Assembly (NCBI GenBank): GCA_023301405.1
Contig: JALZUX010000188.1
Coordinates: 1 to 12,138, forward strand
DNA length: 12,138 nt
DNA from: Granulosicoccaceae bacterium
Lineage (GTDB): Bacteria; Pseudomonadota; Gammaproteobacteria; Granulosicoccales; Granulosicoccaceae
Reading direction: 5' to 3'
The position numbers were made by a program, and so were the translations under genes. The notes below the pieces were generated by a model. The model was given only the letters and a program-made list of their open reading frames with translations. It was not told the origin of the DNA and made no database searches. Of this stretch, positions 1-5,802 are shown piece by piece; within the stretch, counting starts at the first letter, position 1, and each line of letters starts with the position of its first letter.

Positions 1-1010
1 GCCTTTCTGTATTCATCATCAAGGTTCCCGGCGCTACGATCAATTTTTTCAACTCGGTTGCGCCCATTGTCCTTAGCACGATAGAGAGCACTATCAGCCA
101 GTTTGACCGTGTGAGTCTGGTTTGGACTCCCCAGGAGTTCCTCTGCCACGCCTATACTTATAGTGACAATACCGTAGGATGATAAGATATGCTCTATCTT
201 AAGTTCGGCAATAGCTAAACGAATATGTTCAGCGGCAATGCTGCCACCAGCGGTTTCTGTTTCCGGCAATATAACTAAGAATTCTTCCCCGCCATATCGA
301 TACACAGAGTCCGTATTTCTTATAGTTTTACTGATTTTTGAAGCGACTTTGATCAGTATTTCATCACCTTTCTGATGCCCATAATGATCATTGTAAGTCT
401 TGAAATTATCTATATCGATTAACAGAATGCAGTATGGCCTGTTATAACGTAGCGCCCGATTTAGAACGCCTTGCAAAGCTAAATCCATTGCTCGACGATT
501 TCCGATATTGAGTAACGGATCAACCAGGGTGAGCTGCTCAAGCTTAGATATGGCATTCTCAAGATCAACAGTGCGCTCAACGACTCTCCGTTCAAGCTCT
601 GCTTTCTGAGCTTCAACACTATAGTTGTGAGCTCTCAGCACATCAGATTGAGTGATAATTCCGCATACTTCATTGGCTTCATCTAAGACAAGCAATCTCC
701 GCAAACGATTGCTTGTCATAAGGTTAAGTGCATCTTGCGTTTCGGAGCTTTGCGATATGTAAATTATATCACTTGATATAAGCTCTCCCAAGTTTACTAA
801 GCGTTCACCGTTATCCAACCGGGAAACCATTCGGGTGAAGTCACGGTCGGTAATAAACCCCACTGGCTTTTTGTCAACCACCAACAGACAAGAGATGCTA
901 GAATCCAGTAAATGCTGGGCTGCTTCAATTAGCGAGGTACGAATTGGAACAGTCGACACTGAGGTGCTCATGAAATCGCGAACAAGTATTTTCACAGGGT
1001 CGCTACCCAT
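1..1010 (-). CDS. CBS-domain diguanylate cyclase (GGDEF), C-terminus cut by window edge
   Basis: This enzyme is predicted to join two GTP molecules into cyclic di-GMP, the second messenger that generally lowers motility and promotes attachment. I translated 336 codons. Residues 8-128 hold two CBS repeats (CBS-like sequence begins ILVRDFMSTSVSTV; the second ends near GIITQSDVLRAH), which commonly bind adenine nucleotides. A charged helix (about 130-160) links them to a GGDEF domain starting at VDPLLNIGNRRAMD. Metal- and substrate-binding sequence DIDNFKTYNDHYGH is present, the active site is GGEEF at 240-244, and an RNTD motif five residues upstream (231-234) matches the RxxD product-inhibition site. 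It therefore looks catalytically competent and feedback-inhibited. No transmembrane segment is visible, so it is probably cytosolic. The ATG at 1008-1010 is the only start after the in-frame stop at 1029-1031; its ribosome site is weak. The GGDEF domain is essentially complete at the cut. It lies downstream of flgN on the same strand, but 550 bases away, so a shared transcript is uncertain. Confidence 0.93.
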   Translation of the reverse strand, partial: MGSDPVKILVRDFMSTSVSTVPIRTSLIEAAQHLLDSSISCLLVVDKKPVGFITDRDFTRMVSRLDNGERLVNLGELISSDIIYISQSSETQDALNLMTSNRLRRLLVLDEANEVCGIITQSDVLRAHNYSVEAQKAELERRVVERTVDLENAISKLEQLTLVDPLLNIGNRRAMDLALQGVLNRALRYNRPYCILLIDIDNFKTYNDHYGHQKGDEILIKVASKISKTIRNTDSVYRYGGEEFLVILPETETAGGSIAAEHIRLAIAELKIEHILSSYGIVTISIGVAEELLGSPNQTHTVKLADSALYRAKDNGRNRVEKIDRSAGNLDDEYRK

Positions 1011-1213
1011 GCAACGCGATTGTGATTTTCACCGGCTCTAAAAGGCTGAACATCGGCGACTAAAGTAAAATAATAAACACTGGTTTTCTGCATAATACTG
1101 TAAAAATTGTGAATACAGGACTTTGCCTTGCGCTTCAGTAATACTTTAAGATAGTTGCATATTCTTTTTTTAGTTTCCATATGACATCACGCCTATCATT
1201 CCCTTTTACGCAA

Positions 1214-1287
1214 TTCATTTCCGCCAGACCAGACATAATTTAATAGTAGCTAACTGGAAATGAAATAGGTCATAAAGCGTCATTTCC
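1214..1287. repeat. Inverted repeat with competing third copy
   Basis: TTCATTTCC at 1214-1222 is perfectly complementary to GGAAATGAA at 1256-1264 (33-base spacer). A further copy of the first arm, TCATTTCC, lies at 1280-1287, so the central arm could pair with either side but not both. This is directly visible. Whether it acts in RNA, as a protein-binding site, or not at all is unknown. Confidence 0.5.
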
Positions 1288-1290
1288 AAC

Positions 1291-1306
1291 GTTGGCACAC
1301 GCCAAC
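1291..1306. repeat. Perfect 6-bp hairpin
   Basis: GTTGGC-ACAC-GCCAAC forms a 6-bp GC-containing stem with a 4-base loop. It has no T run on either side in either direction, so it is not a standard intrinsic terminator. The left arm is also part of a 10-base palindrome, CCAACGTTGG (1286-1295). It could be an operator or a structural element in a leader. Confidence 0.5.
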
Positions 1307-1455
1307 ATCCTGACTGTTATATGGACTATCGGCAAAGATTCGAAATTATGAGACGTCATCGAAAAAAAAACACTTGACGGTTTTACTTCCAAAGGCTGAT
1401 TTACTCTGGAACAGCTTTTTTATTTACTAAGTATCGGGATAGCGCTAAGAAAATT

Positions 1456-1461
1456 ATTATA
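1456..1461 (-). promoter_or_regulatory. Possible sigma-70 -10 box upstream of the cyclase gene
   Basis: The minus strand reads TATAAT exactly. No good TTGACA-like hexamer sits 16-19 bases upstream, so this is only a candidate. If used, transcription would start near 1449 and give the cyclase mRNA a leader of about 440 bases that includes the inverted repeats at 1214-1306. Confidence 0.22.
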
Positions 1462-1536
1462 CAAACTTATTAAAATTACAGCGACAGACACCACACAGAA
1501 CGCCAGAGCTCAAACCACAGCCAATTTTTGAATTTT

Positions 1537-1560
1537 AAATAAGTCAAAATGACATTATTT
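1537..1560 (-). terminator. AT-rich stem-loop directly after flgN
   Basis: The arms AAATAAGTCA (1537-1546) and TGACATTATTT (1550-1560) pair with one bulged base around a 3-base loop, starting right after the flgN stop codon. It is read leftward after flgN. The stem is AT-rich and the T tract after it is broken, so it is a weak terminator or a 3' end-stabilising hairpin at best. Confidence 0.3.
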
Positions 1561-1941
1561 TCACACTTTTATGACTTTACGTGACTCAATTTTTTGATTC
1601 AGTTTTCCAGTGGTATCATACAGAGAGACTACATCATTACCAATATACTGCCTGATTATCCCTAATGATTGCCGGGTAATTTTAAGTCTCTGATTTACTA
1701 GCCCTGCATTTTCGCGGTTTCTTGAATGGCATCTTTCTATAGCAGCTAGAATTTCAGGGGTATAATCCTCTCTGTAACTGCCGCTTTCACGAGCTAACAA
1801 GGCGATCAGATTATTCTTTTTCTCGGCTAAATATTCAATCTTTTCACCTGGTGGTCCAAGAAGTAATTCTTTTTCTTTACTTAATATATTTTCCAGTTCT
1901 TGAATCGTTTTGCTTATTAATTGGTTTTTATCACTTATCAC
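1561..1941 (-). CDS. flgN: Flagellar export chaperone FlgN for FlgK and FlgL
   Basis: FlgN is a small cytosolic helical chaperone that keeps the hook-filament junction proteins FlgK and FlgL unfolded and delivers them to the flagellar export gate. The protein is 126 residues, usual for the family (about 110-160), and almost wholly helical and charged. Family-like features are the N-terminal EKELLL segment (23-28), the EKKNNLIALLA repeat (40-50), the C-x3-N-x2-N region around CHSRNREN (71-78) and LYDTTGKL (108-114) near the end. The start is a GTG at 1939-1941; an in-frame TAG lies two codons upstream and no ATG is available. Its ribosome site is modest (GGGA some 12-15 bases before GTG). It lies 23 bases after flgA and is surely co-transcribed with it. 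In most relatives flgM sits between these two genes; it is missing here. Confidence 0.87.
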   Translation of the reverse strand: MISDKNQLISKTIQELENILSKEKELLLGPPGEKIEYLAEKKNNLIALLARESGSYREDYTPEILAAIERCHSRNRENAGLVNQRLKITRQSLGIIRQYIGNDVVSLYDTTGKLNQKIESRKVIKV

Positions 1942-1964
1942 GGTCTATTGATTCCCACATTATT

Positions 1965-2687
1965 TCAAGGGTTTGCTGTCACTAGATTTCTATCTAGCAC
2001 AGTAGCACTAAGCATTTTTCCTGATCTTGTATTTCGAACTCTGATTGTTTGCTGAGAATACCCATCTCCCAACGCTTCAACTTCAGCATCAACACTGATT
2101 GTGCCGCCAGTTGAAATCATCTTGACAAGATCTCCACGCCGAACAAGCAACGGTAATTCAAGCATCTGACTGGATAACGGTGTGTTAGGTGAGATGTTTC
2201 TATTGAACACATGACCAATCAAATGTTCATAATTACCGACAACCTCTCTACGCACCGACAGGATATCGATATTCCTTTTGGTTATCATGCTTGAATTAAG
2301 TATCTGGCCGGCACTGACCTGCCTGTTAACCAACGCAATCTCTTGAAACTGCTTAACCGCTGTTTGCAAAAACACCTTCCACTTTACGGTGCCTTCGCAC
2401 CTTAAGCCAACCGGCATACGTCGCAGGTTTGTTGGGTTATAGGGCCAAAACGCCTTAATTTCCCCGTCACAGTGACGCAATCGCAGCCTGCTGTCTGGCT
2501 CTGCAATTTCAATTTTATACTCGCCTTCTTTATCTTCATTGATCAAAAACGACTGCAAGAAATTGTCAGCGATTTTCTTAAGATGTTCGAGAGATTGTTT
2601 CTCTTGGGAGGCTTTAATATCACCAGCCACCGCGCATAATGCCACGGTCATAGAGAGTGAAATTACTAAGGTATATTTAGTTAACAT
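1965..2687 (-). CDS. flgA: Flagellar basal body P-ring assembly chaperone FlgA
   Basis: FlgA is a periplasmic chaperone that helps FlgI subunits assemble into the P ring around the rod. The 240-residue protein starts with a Sec signal peptide (K at position 4, hydrophobic stretch to about 20, likely cleavage after AVA at 21). The N-terminal domain has the conserved RLRLRHC segment and the second cysteine of VGLRC (Cys73 and Cys97, the probable disulfide pair). A SAF domain follows (about 109-170, from VNRQVSAGQIL) and then the typical LVRRGDLV (182-189) and IRVRNTRSGK stretch near the end. The ATG at 2685-2687 has no Shine-Dalgarno sequence and lies one base after the start predicted from the sigma-54 promoter, so the mRNA may be leaderless. 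Met13 as start would leave a signal peptide without a positive charge, so the first ATG is preferred. It is divergent from flgB and followed by flgN. Confidence 0.93.
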   Translation of the reverse strand: MLTKYTLVISLSMTVALCAVAGDIKASQEKQSLEHLKKIADNFLQSFLINEDKEGEYKIEIAEPDSRLRLRHCDGEIKAFWPYNPTNLRRMPVGLRCEGTVKWKVFLQTAVKQFQEIALVNRQVSAGQILNSSMITKRNIDILSVRREVVGNYEHLIGHVFNRNISPNTPLSSQMLELPLLVRRGDLVKMISTGGTISVDAEVEALGDGYSQQTIRVRNTRSGKMLSATVLDRNLVTANP

Positions 2688-2704
2688 TTTGCCAGAGCGG
2701 CAAA
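2688..2704. repeat. Perfect dyad abutting the flgA start codon
   Basis: TTTGCC-AGAGC-GGCAAA is a 6-bp inverted repeat with a 5-base centre. It spans from the -12 element of the flgA sigma-54 promoter to the base before the flgA ATG. Since transcription is predicted to start at its edge, it would act as DNA (operator-like), not as an RNA hairpin of flgA. Confidence 0.5.
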
Positions 2705-2714
2705 TAGAGTGCCA
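2698..2714 (+). promoter_or_regulatory. Possible overlapping sigma-54 promoter toward flgB
   Basis: On the plus strand the same bases read CGGCAA-ATAGA-GTGC, keeping the invariant GG and GC at the right distance but deviating from consensus at three other positions. It would start transcription near 2724 and give flgB a leader of about 215 bases. The flgB operon needs a promoter in this region and this is the best sigma-54-like one I find. The match may instead come from the near-palindromic nature of the flgA site. Confidence 0.35.
2700..2714 (-). promoter_or_regulatory. Sigma-54 (RpoN) -24/-12 promoter of flgA-flgN
   Basis: The minus strand reads TGGCAC-TCTAT-TTGC, an exact match to the sigma-54 core consensus TGGCAC-N5-TTGC with the obligatory GG/GC spacing. 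In polar-flagellated gammaproteobacteria such promoters are driven by an enhancer-binding activator of the FleQ/FlrA/FlrC type; I infer the same here. With C of the -12 element at 2700, transcription should begin at about 2688, one base before the flgA ATG. Confidence 0.8.
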
Positions 2715-2880
2715 TCAAAAGACACTGAACAAAGGTATTCCAAACACATTTTTTGGATAGACCAGCAATGAATATATGTTATCTACTTCACAGTGGTTTT
2801 GAGAACATGTTGGCAAAAAAAGTGAATGGACTTCAAATATCTGAAAAACAGTAGAACAAAAAATACTACAGATGATAGCG

Positions 2881-2897
2881 GAAAAATTTAATTTTTC
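2881..2897 (+). repeat. AT hairpin in the flgB leader
   Basis: GAAAAAT-TTA-ATTTTTC is a perfect 7-bp inverted repeat of almost only A and T, 42 bases before the flgB ATG. Its role is unknown. The surrounding leader (2715-2938) is very AT-rich and holds no gene. Confidence 0.35.
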
Positions 2898-2938
2898 TGT
2901 GTTCTTTTTTGAGTTCGGTAATTTTTGTTTTCTAACAC

Positions 2939-3346
2939 ATGGATAGTCAATTGTCTCTTAATCTCGATAGTTACTTAGGAACCCATGCCACTGCAATGAT
3001 CGTACGATCAAAAAGAGCAACGGTATTGGCAAACAATTTAGCCAACGCGGATACGCCCGGCTACAAAGCTCAGGATTTATCTTTCAAGAACATCCTGAAC
3101 AAGCAATCTGACAATCAAATTAGCTTAAGTGGAAACAACAAAAGCCATATAGGTACCTTACAAAGCGCAACACTAAGTCCAACGGTAATGTACCGCGTTC
3201 CCACCCAGACATCGCAGGATGGCAATACAGTTCAAACTGATATTGAAAAAAGTGCATTTACAGAAAATGCTATTCGTTATCAGGCCAGTCTGCAATTCAC
3301 ACAAAGCCGCGTCTCCGGACTTATAAAGGCGATCAGAGGCGAGTAA
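2939..3346 (+). CDS. flgB: Flagellar proximal rod protein FlgB
   Basis: FlgB is one of the four axial rod proteins and sits at the base of the rod near the MS ring and export gate. It is exported unfolded through the flagellar type III system, so it has no signal peptide. The protein is 135 residues, the normal length. The rod-domain signature is at 31-50 (ANNLANADTPGYKAQDLSFK), preceded by the family-like SKRATVLA. The C-terminal helix (about 105-135) is the partner that packs against the N-terminal helix. The ATG at 2939 is the only start after the in-frame TAA just upstream; no Shine-Dalgarno sequence precedes it, unusual for the first gene of a large operon. It leads the flgBCDEFGHIJ run; a 76-base gap separates it from flgC. 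Confidence 0.95.
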   Translation: MDSQLSLNLDSYLGTHATAMIVRSKRATVLANNLANADTPGYKAQDLSFKNILNKQSDNQISLSGNNKSHIGTLQSATLSPTVMYRVPTQTSQDGNTVQTDIEKSAFTENAIRYQASLQFTQSRVSGLIKAIRGE

Positions 3347-3364
3347 GGGGACTCTTTCCTTTTT

Positions 3365-3398
3365 ATGTATTCAATTACCCCGTGATGCATGTAATCAC
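3365..3398 (+). repeat. Hairpin and tiny frame in the flgB-flgC gap
   Basis: The 76-base gap contains a 5-bp inverted repeat GTGAT-GCATGTA-ATCAC (3382-3398), 24 bases before the flgC ATG. A six-codon frame (ATG at 3365, TGA at 3383-3385) ends inside its left arm. An AAGGGG at 3345-3350 lies 14 bases before that ATG. This may tune flgC translation or be chance. Confidence 0.25.
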
Positions 3399-3422
3399 TA
3401 AAATTAGCAGGATTCACGAATT

Positions 3423-3833
3423 ATGAACTTATTCAATATATTCGACACAACAGGCCATGCCTTGAATACGCAGAATATTCGTTTGAATATTATTGCAAGT
3501 AACATTGGTAATGCCAACACCGTAGCAAGCAGTCCTGATGAAGCTTATAAGGCACTTAACCCGATATTCAGTCAAGCAATTGATCAGGCAACTGGCCTGA
3601 CAGACGGTAGCGTTGCGGTACAAAGTATTGAAACCAGTGACCGACCCCACCCCATGTTATATCAACCGGATAACCCTATGGCAGATGAGAACGGATACAT
3701 CTATCAATCAAATGTTAATTCCATAGAAGAGATGGCAAACATGATCGCCGCATCACGAAGCTATCAGACCAATGTAGAAGTCGTTAACACATCAAAGACG
3801 TTAATGCTTGAAACCATTCGAATGGGGAGATAA
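3423..3833 (+). CDS. flgC: Flagellar proximal rod protein FlgC
   Basis: FlgC is a second proximal rod subunit, exported by the flagellar secretion system and assembled just above FlgB. At 136 residues it has the family's length. The N-terminal rod motif is at 21-49, with ASNIGNANTVASSPDEAYKA matching the FlgC pattern of a short insertion after the ANT core followed by a conserved Y and a P-x-F. The C-terminus carries SNVNSIEEMANMIAASRSYQ and ends in a helix finishing ETIRMGR, typical for FlgC. A moderate AGGA lies about 10 bases before the ATG. Its last codons contain the GGGGAG (3824-3829) that serves flgD, so the two genes are tightly linked (2-base gap). Confidence 0.95.
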   Translation: MNLFNIFDTTGHALNTQNIRLNIIASNIGNANTVASSPDEAYKALNPIFSQAIDQATGLTDGSVAVQSIETSDRPHPMLYQPDNPMADENGYIYQSNVNSIEEMANMIAASRSYQTNVEVVNTSKTLMLETIRMGR

Positions 3834-3835
3834 CC

Positions 3836-4534
3836 ATGGACATACCCGTCATTGATACATCAATCTTTGATATTCCGGCGACAACAACAAACCCACAACT
3901 GCCCGCCGCCAACGAAACCAAATCAACTGAACTTGACCAGGATTCGTTCATGAAGCTGATGCTCACGCAGTTAGAGTATCAGGATCCACTTAAGCCAGTG
4001 GACAATACAGAATTTATCGCACAAACCGCACAATTCAGCAGTGTCGCAGGTATCAATTCAATGCGTGATTCACTCGATAAGTTCGTAGCGGATCAAAGCA
4101 GCCTTAAGACTCTGTTCTCAGCAAACCTGCTGGGTAAAACCGCAATGATTACTACGTCTGAAATAAGCCTGAAAGAAAATACCCCAATCGATATCGAGTA
4201 CACGCTACCACAGCAGGCCGAGTCTGTGAGTGTATTGGTACTTGATCAGACGGGTGCCATCGTCCAAAGAAAAGAACTAGGTACACAGGGTCAAGGCACT
4301 CATACATTTACTTGGGATGGCATCGGCGACGACGACTCTCAATTAGCGCCCGGGGATTACTCCATTCGAGTCGAGTATCCGAATTCGCTGGGTGACAACA
4401 CCGCAGCGCAAACTAGCATTGCAACCAAAATTGACAGTGTCAGTTTTGGAACCAGTGGCACAGGGTCTGTGCTTACGACAAGTGAAGGCAGAGAAATACA
4501 ACTGTCAGAAGTAACCAAAATTAAAAATACCTAA
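3836..4534 (+). CDS. flgD: Flagellar hook capping protein FlgD
   Basis: FlgD forms the temporary cap at the tip of the growing hook that directs insertion of FlgE subunits, and is later replaced by FlgK. The 232-residue protein has the conserved N-terminal block at about 36-76 (DSFMKLMLTQLEYQDPLKPV and then TEFIAQTAQFSSVAGI), which carries the export and cap-oligomer functions. The C-terminal half has the FlgD Ig-like fold, recognised by TFTWDG (157-162) and LAPGDYSIRV (170-179), embedded in a Tudor-like beta domain. The length is normal for the family. The ATG has a strong GGGGAG seven bases upstream, within the end of flgC. flgE follows after 12 bases. Confidence 0.95.
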   Translation: MDIPVIDTSIFDIPATTTNPQLPAANETKSTELDQDSFMKLMLTQLEYQDPLKPVDNTEFIAQTAQFSSVAGINSMRDSLDKFVADQSSLKTLFSANLLGKTAMITTSEISLKENTPIDIEYTLPQQAESVSVLVLDQTGAIVQRKELGTQGQGTHTFTWDGIGDDDSQLAPGDYSIRVEYPNSLGDNTAAQTSIATKIDSVSFGTSGTGSVLTTSEGREIQLSEVTKIKNT

Positions 4535-4540
4535 GGGGAG
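4533..4540 (+). promoter_or_regulatory. Strong ribosome binding site that decides the flgE GTG start
   Basis: AAGGGGAG, overlapping the flgD stop codon, lies 6 bases before the GTG at 4547. No ATG is available near it in this frame, so it fixes GTG as the flgE start codon. Confidence 0.75.
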
Positions 4541-4546
4541 ATCAGC

Positions 4547-5764
4547 GTGACTTTAAAAGTATCAAATGTAGCACTAACCGGACTACGAGCTGCAGCTAGC
4601 AGGCTGGCAACAACCGCCAACAACGTGGCCAACGCTTCAACATCGGGATTCAAAAGATCAGAGGTGAACTTTGGAGATCTATTTACCGAAGGCGGCACAG
4701 TGGGAAAAGGTGTAACAGTCACCAACATAAGCCAACAGTTTATTCAAGGTAGCATCACTAATACTGACAACATCATGGATTTATCTATTACCGGGGACGG
4801 GTTCTTCCGACTCAATGATAAAGGGACCACCGTCTATTCAAGAGCGGGTAATTTCGCTGTCGATAGAGATGGCTTTATTGTTAATGGACAGGGCCAGAAA
4901 TTAACCGGCTTTCCCACGGATGCCACCGGGGAACTCACTGCTGGTCTTGCCGATATCCGCGTAGACGAGGCCAACACCCCACCAAAGGCGACCACCTTTA
5001 TTGATATCAGTATGAACCTTGATGTCTCTGCCGAACCATCACGGGAATTTAATGTGAACGACCCTCAGTCGTATACCTATGCGGCCCGAATGCCTGTTAT
5101 TGATTCACTGGGAAACTCGCACCTTACCAACATTTACTTTAGAAAAGAGGACGCTGAGAACACATGGAGAGCATACACATTCGTAGGCGATCAGGAGATC
5201 AGCCCTGAAGGCGGCGATATGTATGAATTTGATACCACAGGTCAACTCACCAGCATCAACGGCACCGACAACACCATAATAACTCAAGCGTCATTTATTC
5301 CAGCACCGGGCACCGAGCCGATGGAACTTACGTTTGATCTTGCTAAAACCACACAATACGAAGAATCAACCGGTGTAAACGAGTTAACACAAAATGGCTT
5401 CGCCGCTGGCCGCCTTACCGGTGTGCAGGTGGACGAATCTGGAACCATATTCGGGCGCTATACCAACGAACAGCTCGCCACCTTAGGTCAAATTACCCTA
5501 ACCAAGTTTCGCAGCCCGCAAGGCCTTTCGCAAAATGGCAATACCAGTTGGGCTGAAACTCTGGCGTCGGGTGAGTCTATCACTGATATCCCGGGCAGTT
5601 CATCGTTAGGCTTCATAAACCCGGGAACGCTTGAAGATTCTAACGTGGATATAACCGAAGAACTGGTGAGCATGATCGGTACGCAACGAAGCTACCAGGC
5701 TAACTCCCAGGTAATCAGCGTTGCCGATCAAATGACTCAAACCATCATGAATATCAGACGGTAA
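4547..5764 (+). CDS. flgE: Flagellar hook protein FlgE
   Basis: FlgE polymerises into the curved hook that acts as the universal joint between rod and filament. The protein is 405 residues, close to the enteric length. The N-terminal axial motif is at 8-36, with NNVANASTSGFKR (25-37) and then NFGDLF. The FlgE/F/G family beta domain follows (IMDLSITGDGFF, YSRAGNFAVDRDGFIVN), then the FlgE-specific D1/D2 outer domains, and the C-terminal motif SNVDITEELVSMIGTQRSYQ ending in ADQMTQTIMNIRR. Translation starts at GTG, supported by a strong ribosome site. The protein has no cysteine, as expected of exported axial subunits. The N-terminus reads MTLKVSNVALTGLRAA instead of the common short MSF-type start, a minor variation. 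flgF follows after 38 bases. Confidence 0.96.
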   Translation: MTLKVSNVALTGLRAAASRLATTANNVANASTSGFKRSEVNFGDLFTEGGTVGKGVTVTNISQQFIQGSITNTDNIMDLSITGDGFFRLNDKGTTVYSRAGNFAVDRDGFIVNGQGQKLTGFPTDATGELTAGLADIRVDEANTPPKATTFIDISMNLDVSAEPSREFNVNDPQSYTYAARMPVIDSLGNSHLTNIYFRKEDAENTWRAYTFVGDQEISPEGGDMYEFDTTGQLTSINGTDNTIITQASFIPAPGTEPMELTFDLAKTTQYEESTGVNELTQNGFAAGRLTGVQVDESGTIFGRYTNEQLATLGQITLTKFRSPQGLSQNGNTSWAETLASGESITDIPGSSSLGFINPGTLEDSNVDITEELVSMIGTQRSYQANSQVISVADQMTQTIMNIRR

Positions 5765-5802
5765 TCGTTTAGCAGTAACACGGTGAGATCAAGGAAAATA
5801 TA

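Larger units (their letters stand above)
1011..1560. other. 550-base non-coding gap between flgN and the diguanylate cyclase gene
   Basis: I find no convincing gene here on either strand. A 62-codon minus-strand frame (992-1180) has no family resemblance and overlaps the cyclase start. The stretch is AT-rich and holds an AT-rich stem-loop just after flgN, a perfect TATAAT hexamer on the minus strand, a 9-A run at 1362-1370, a set of matching inverted repeats (1214-1306) and a weak stem with a T run on the plus strand (1391-1421). The cyclase promoter and perhaps a long 5' leader must lie here. No flgM is hidden in it. Confidence 0.7.

Noticed and set aside
835..1041. Plus-strand 68-codon frame
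   Set aside because: It lies antisense to the CBS domains of the cyclase gene, whose reading is much better supported.
1044..1076. Possible sigma-28 promoter for the cyclase gene (minus-strand GCCGATGT at 1050-1057)
   Set aside because: The -10 half is fair, but the bases 11 positions upstream (TTATTATT) lack the AAG core of the -35 half.
992..1180. 62-codon minus-strand frame upstream of the cyclase gene
   Set aside because: It has no recognisable family features, only a marginal ribosome site (AGGCG), and overlaps the cyclase start in another frame. A real small gene cannot be excluded but is not supported.
1280..1310. c-di-GMP riboswitch upstream of the cyclase gene
   Set aside because: The conserved GEMM core sequences are not present on the minus strand; only simple inverted repeats are.
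1354..1379. Terminator-like element with a 9-T run on the minus strand after flgN
   Set aside because: The T run (1362-1370) lies in the loop between CGTCA and TGACG arms, not after a stem, so the geometry is wrong.
1391..1421. Stem with T run on the plus strand (GGCTG...CAGCTTTTTT)
   Set aside because: The stem uses the T tract itself, has a G-U pair and a 13-base loop, and no plus-strand gene lies upstream. Too weak for a terminator call.
2539..2760. Plus-strand 73-codon frame across the flgA start
   Set aside because: It is antisense to the flgA signal peptide region and its promoter, with no family resemblance.
4941..4956. GCCGATAT inside flgE as a sigma-28 -10 element
   Set aside because: No -35 match at the required distance and it lies inside a coding region.
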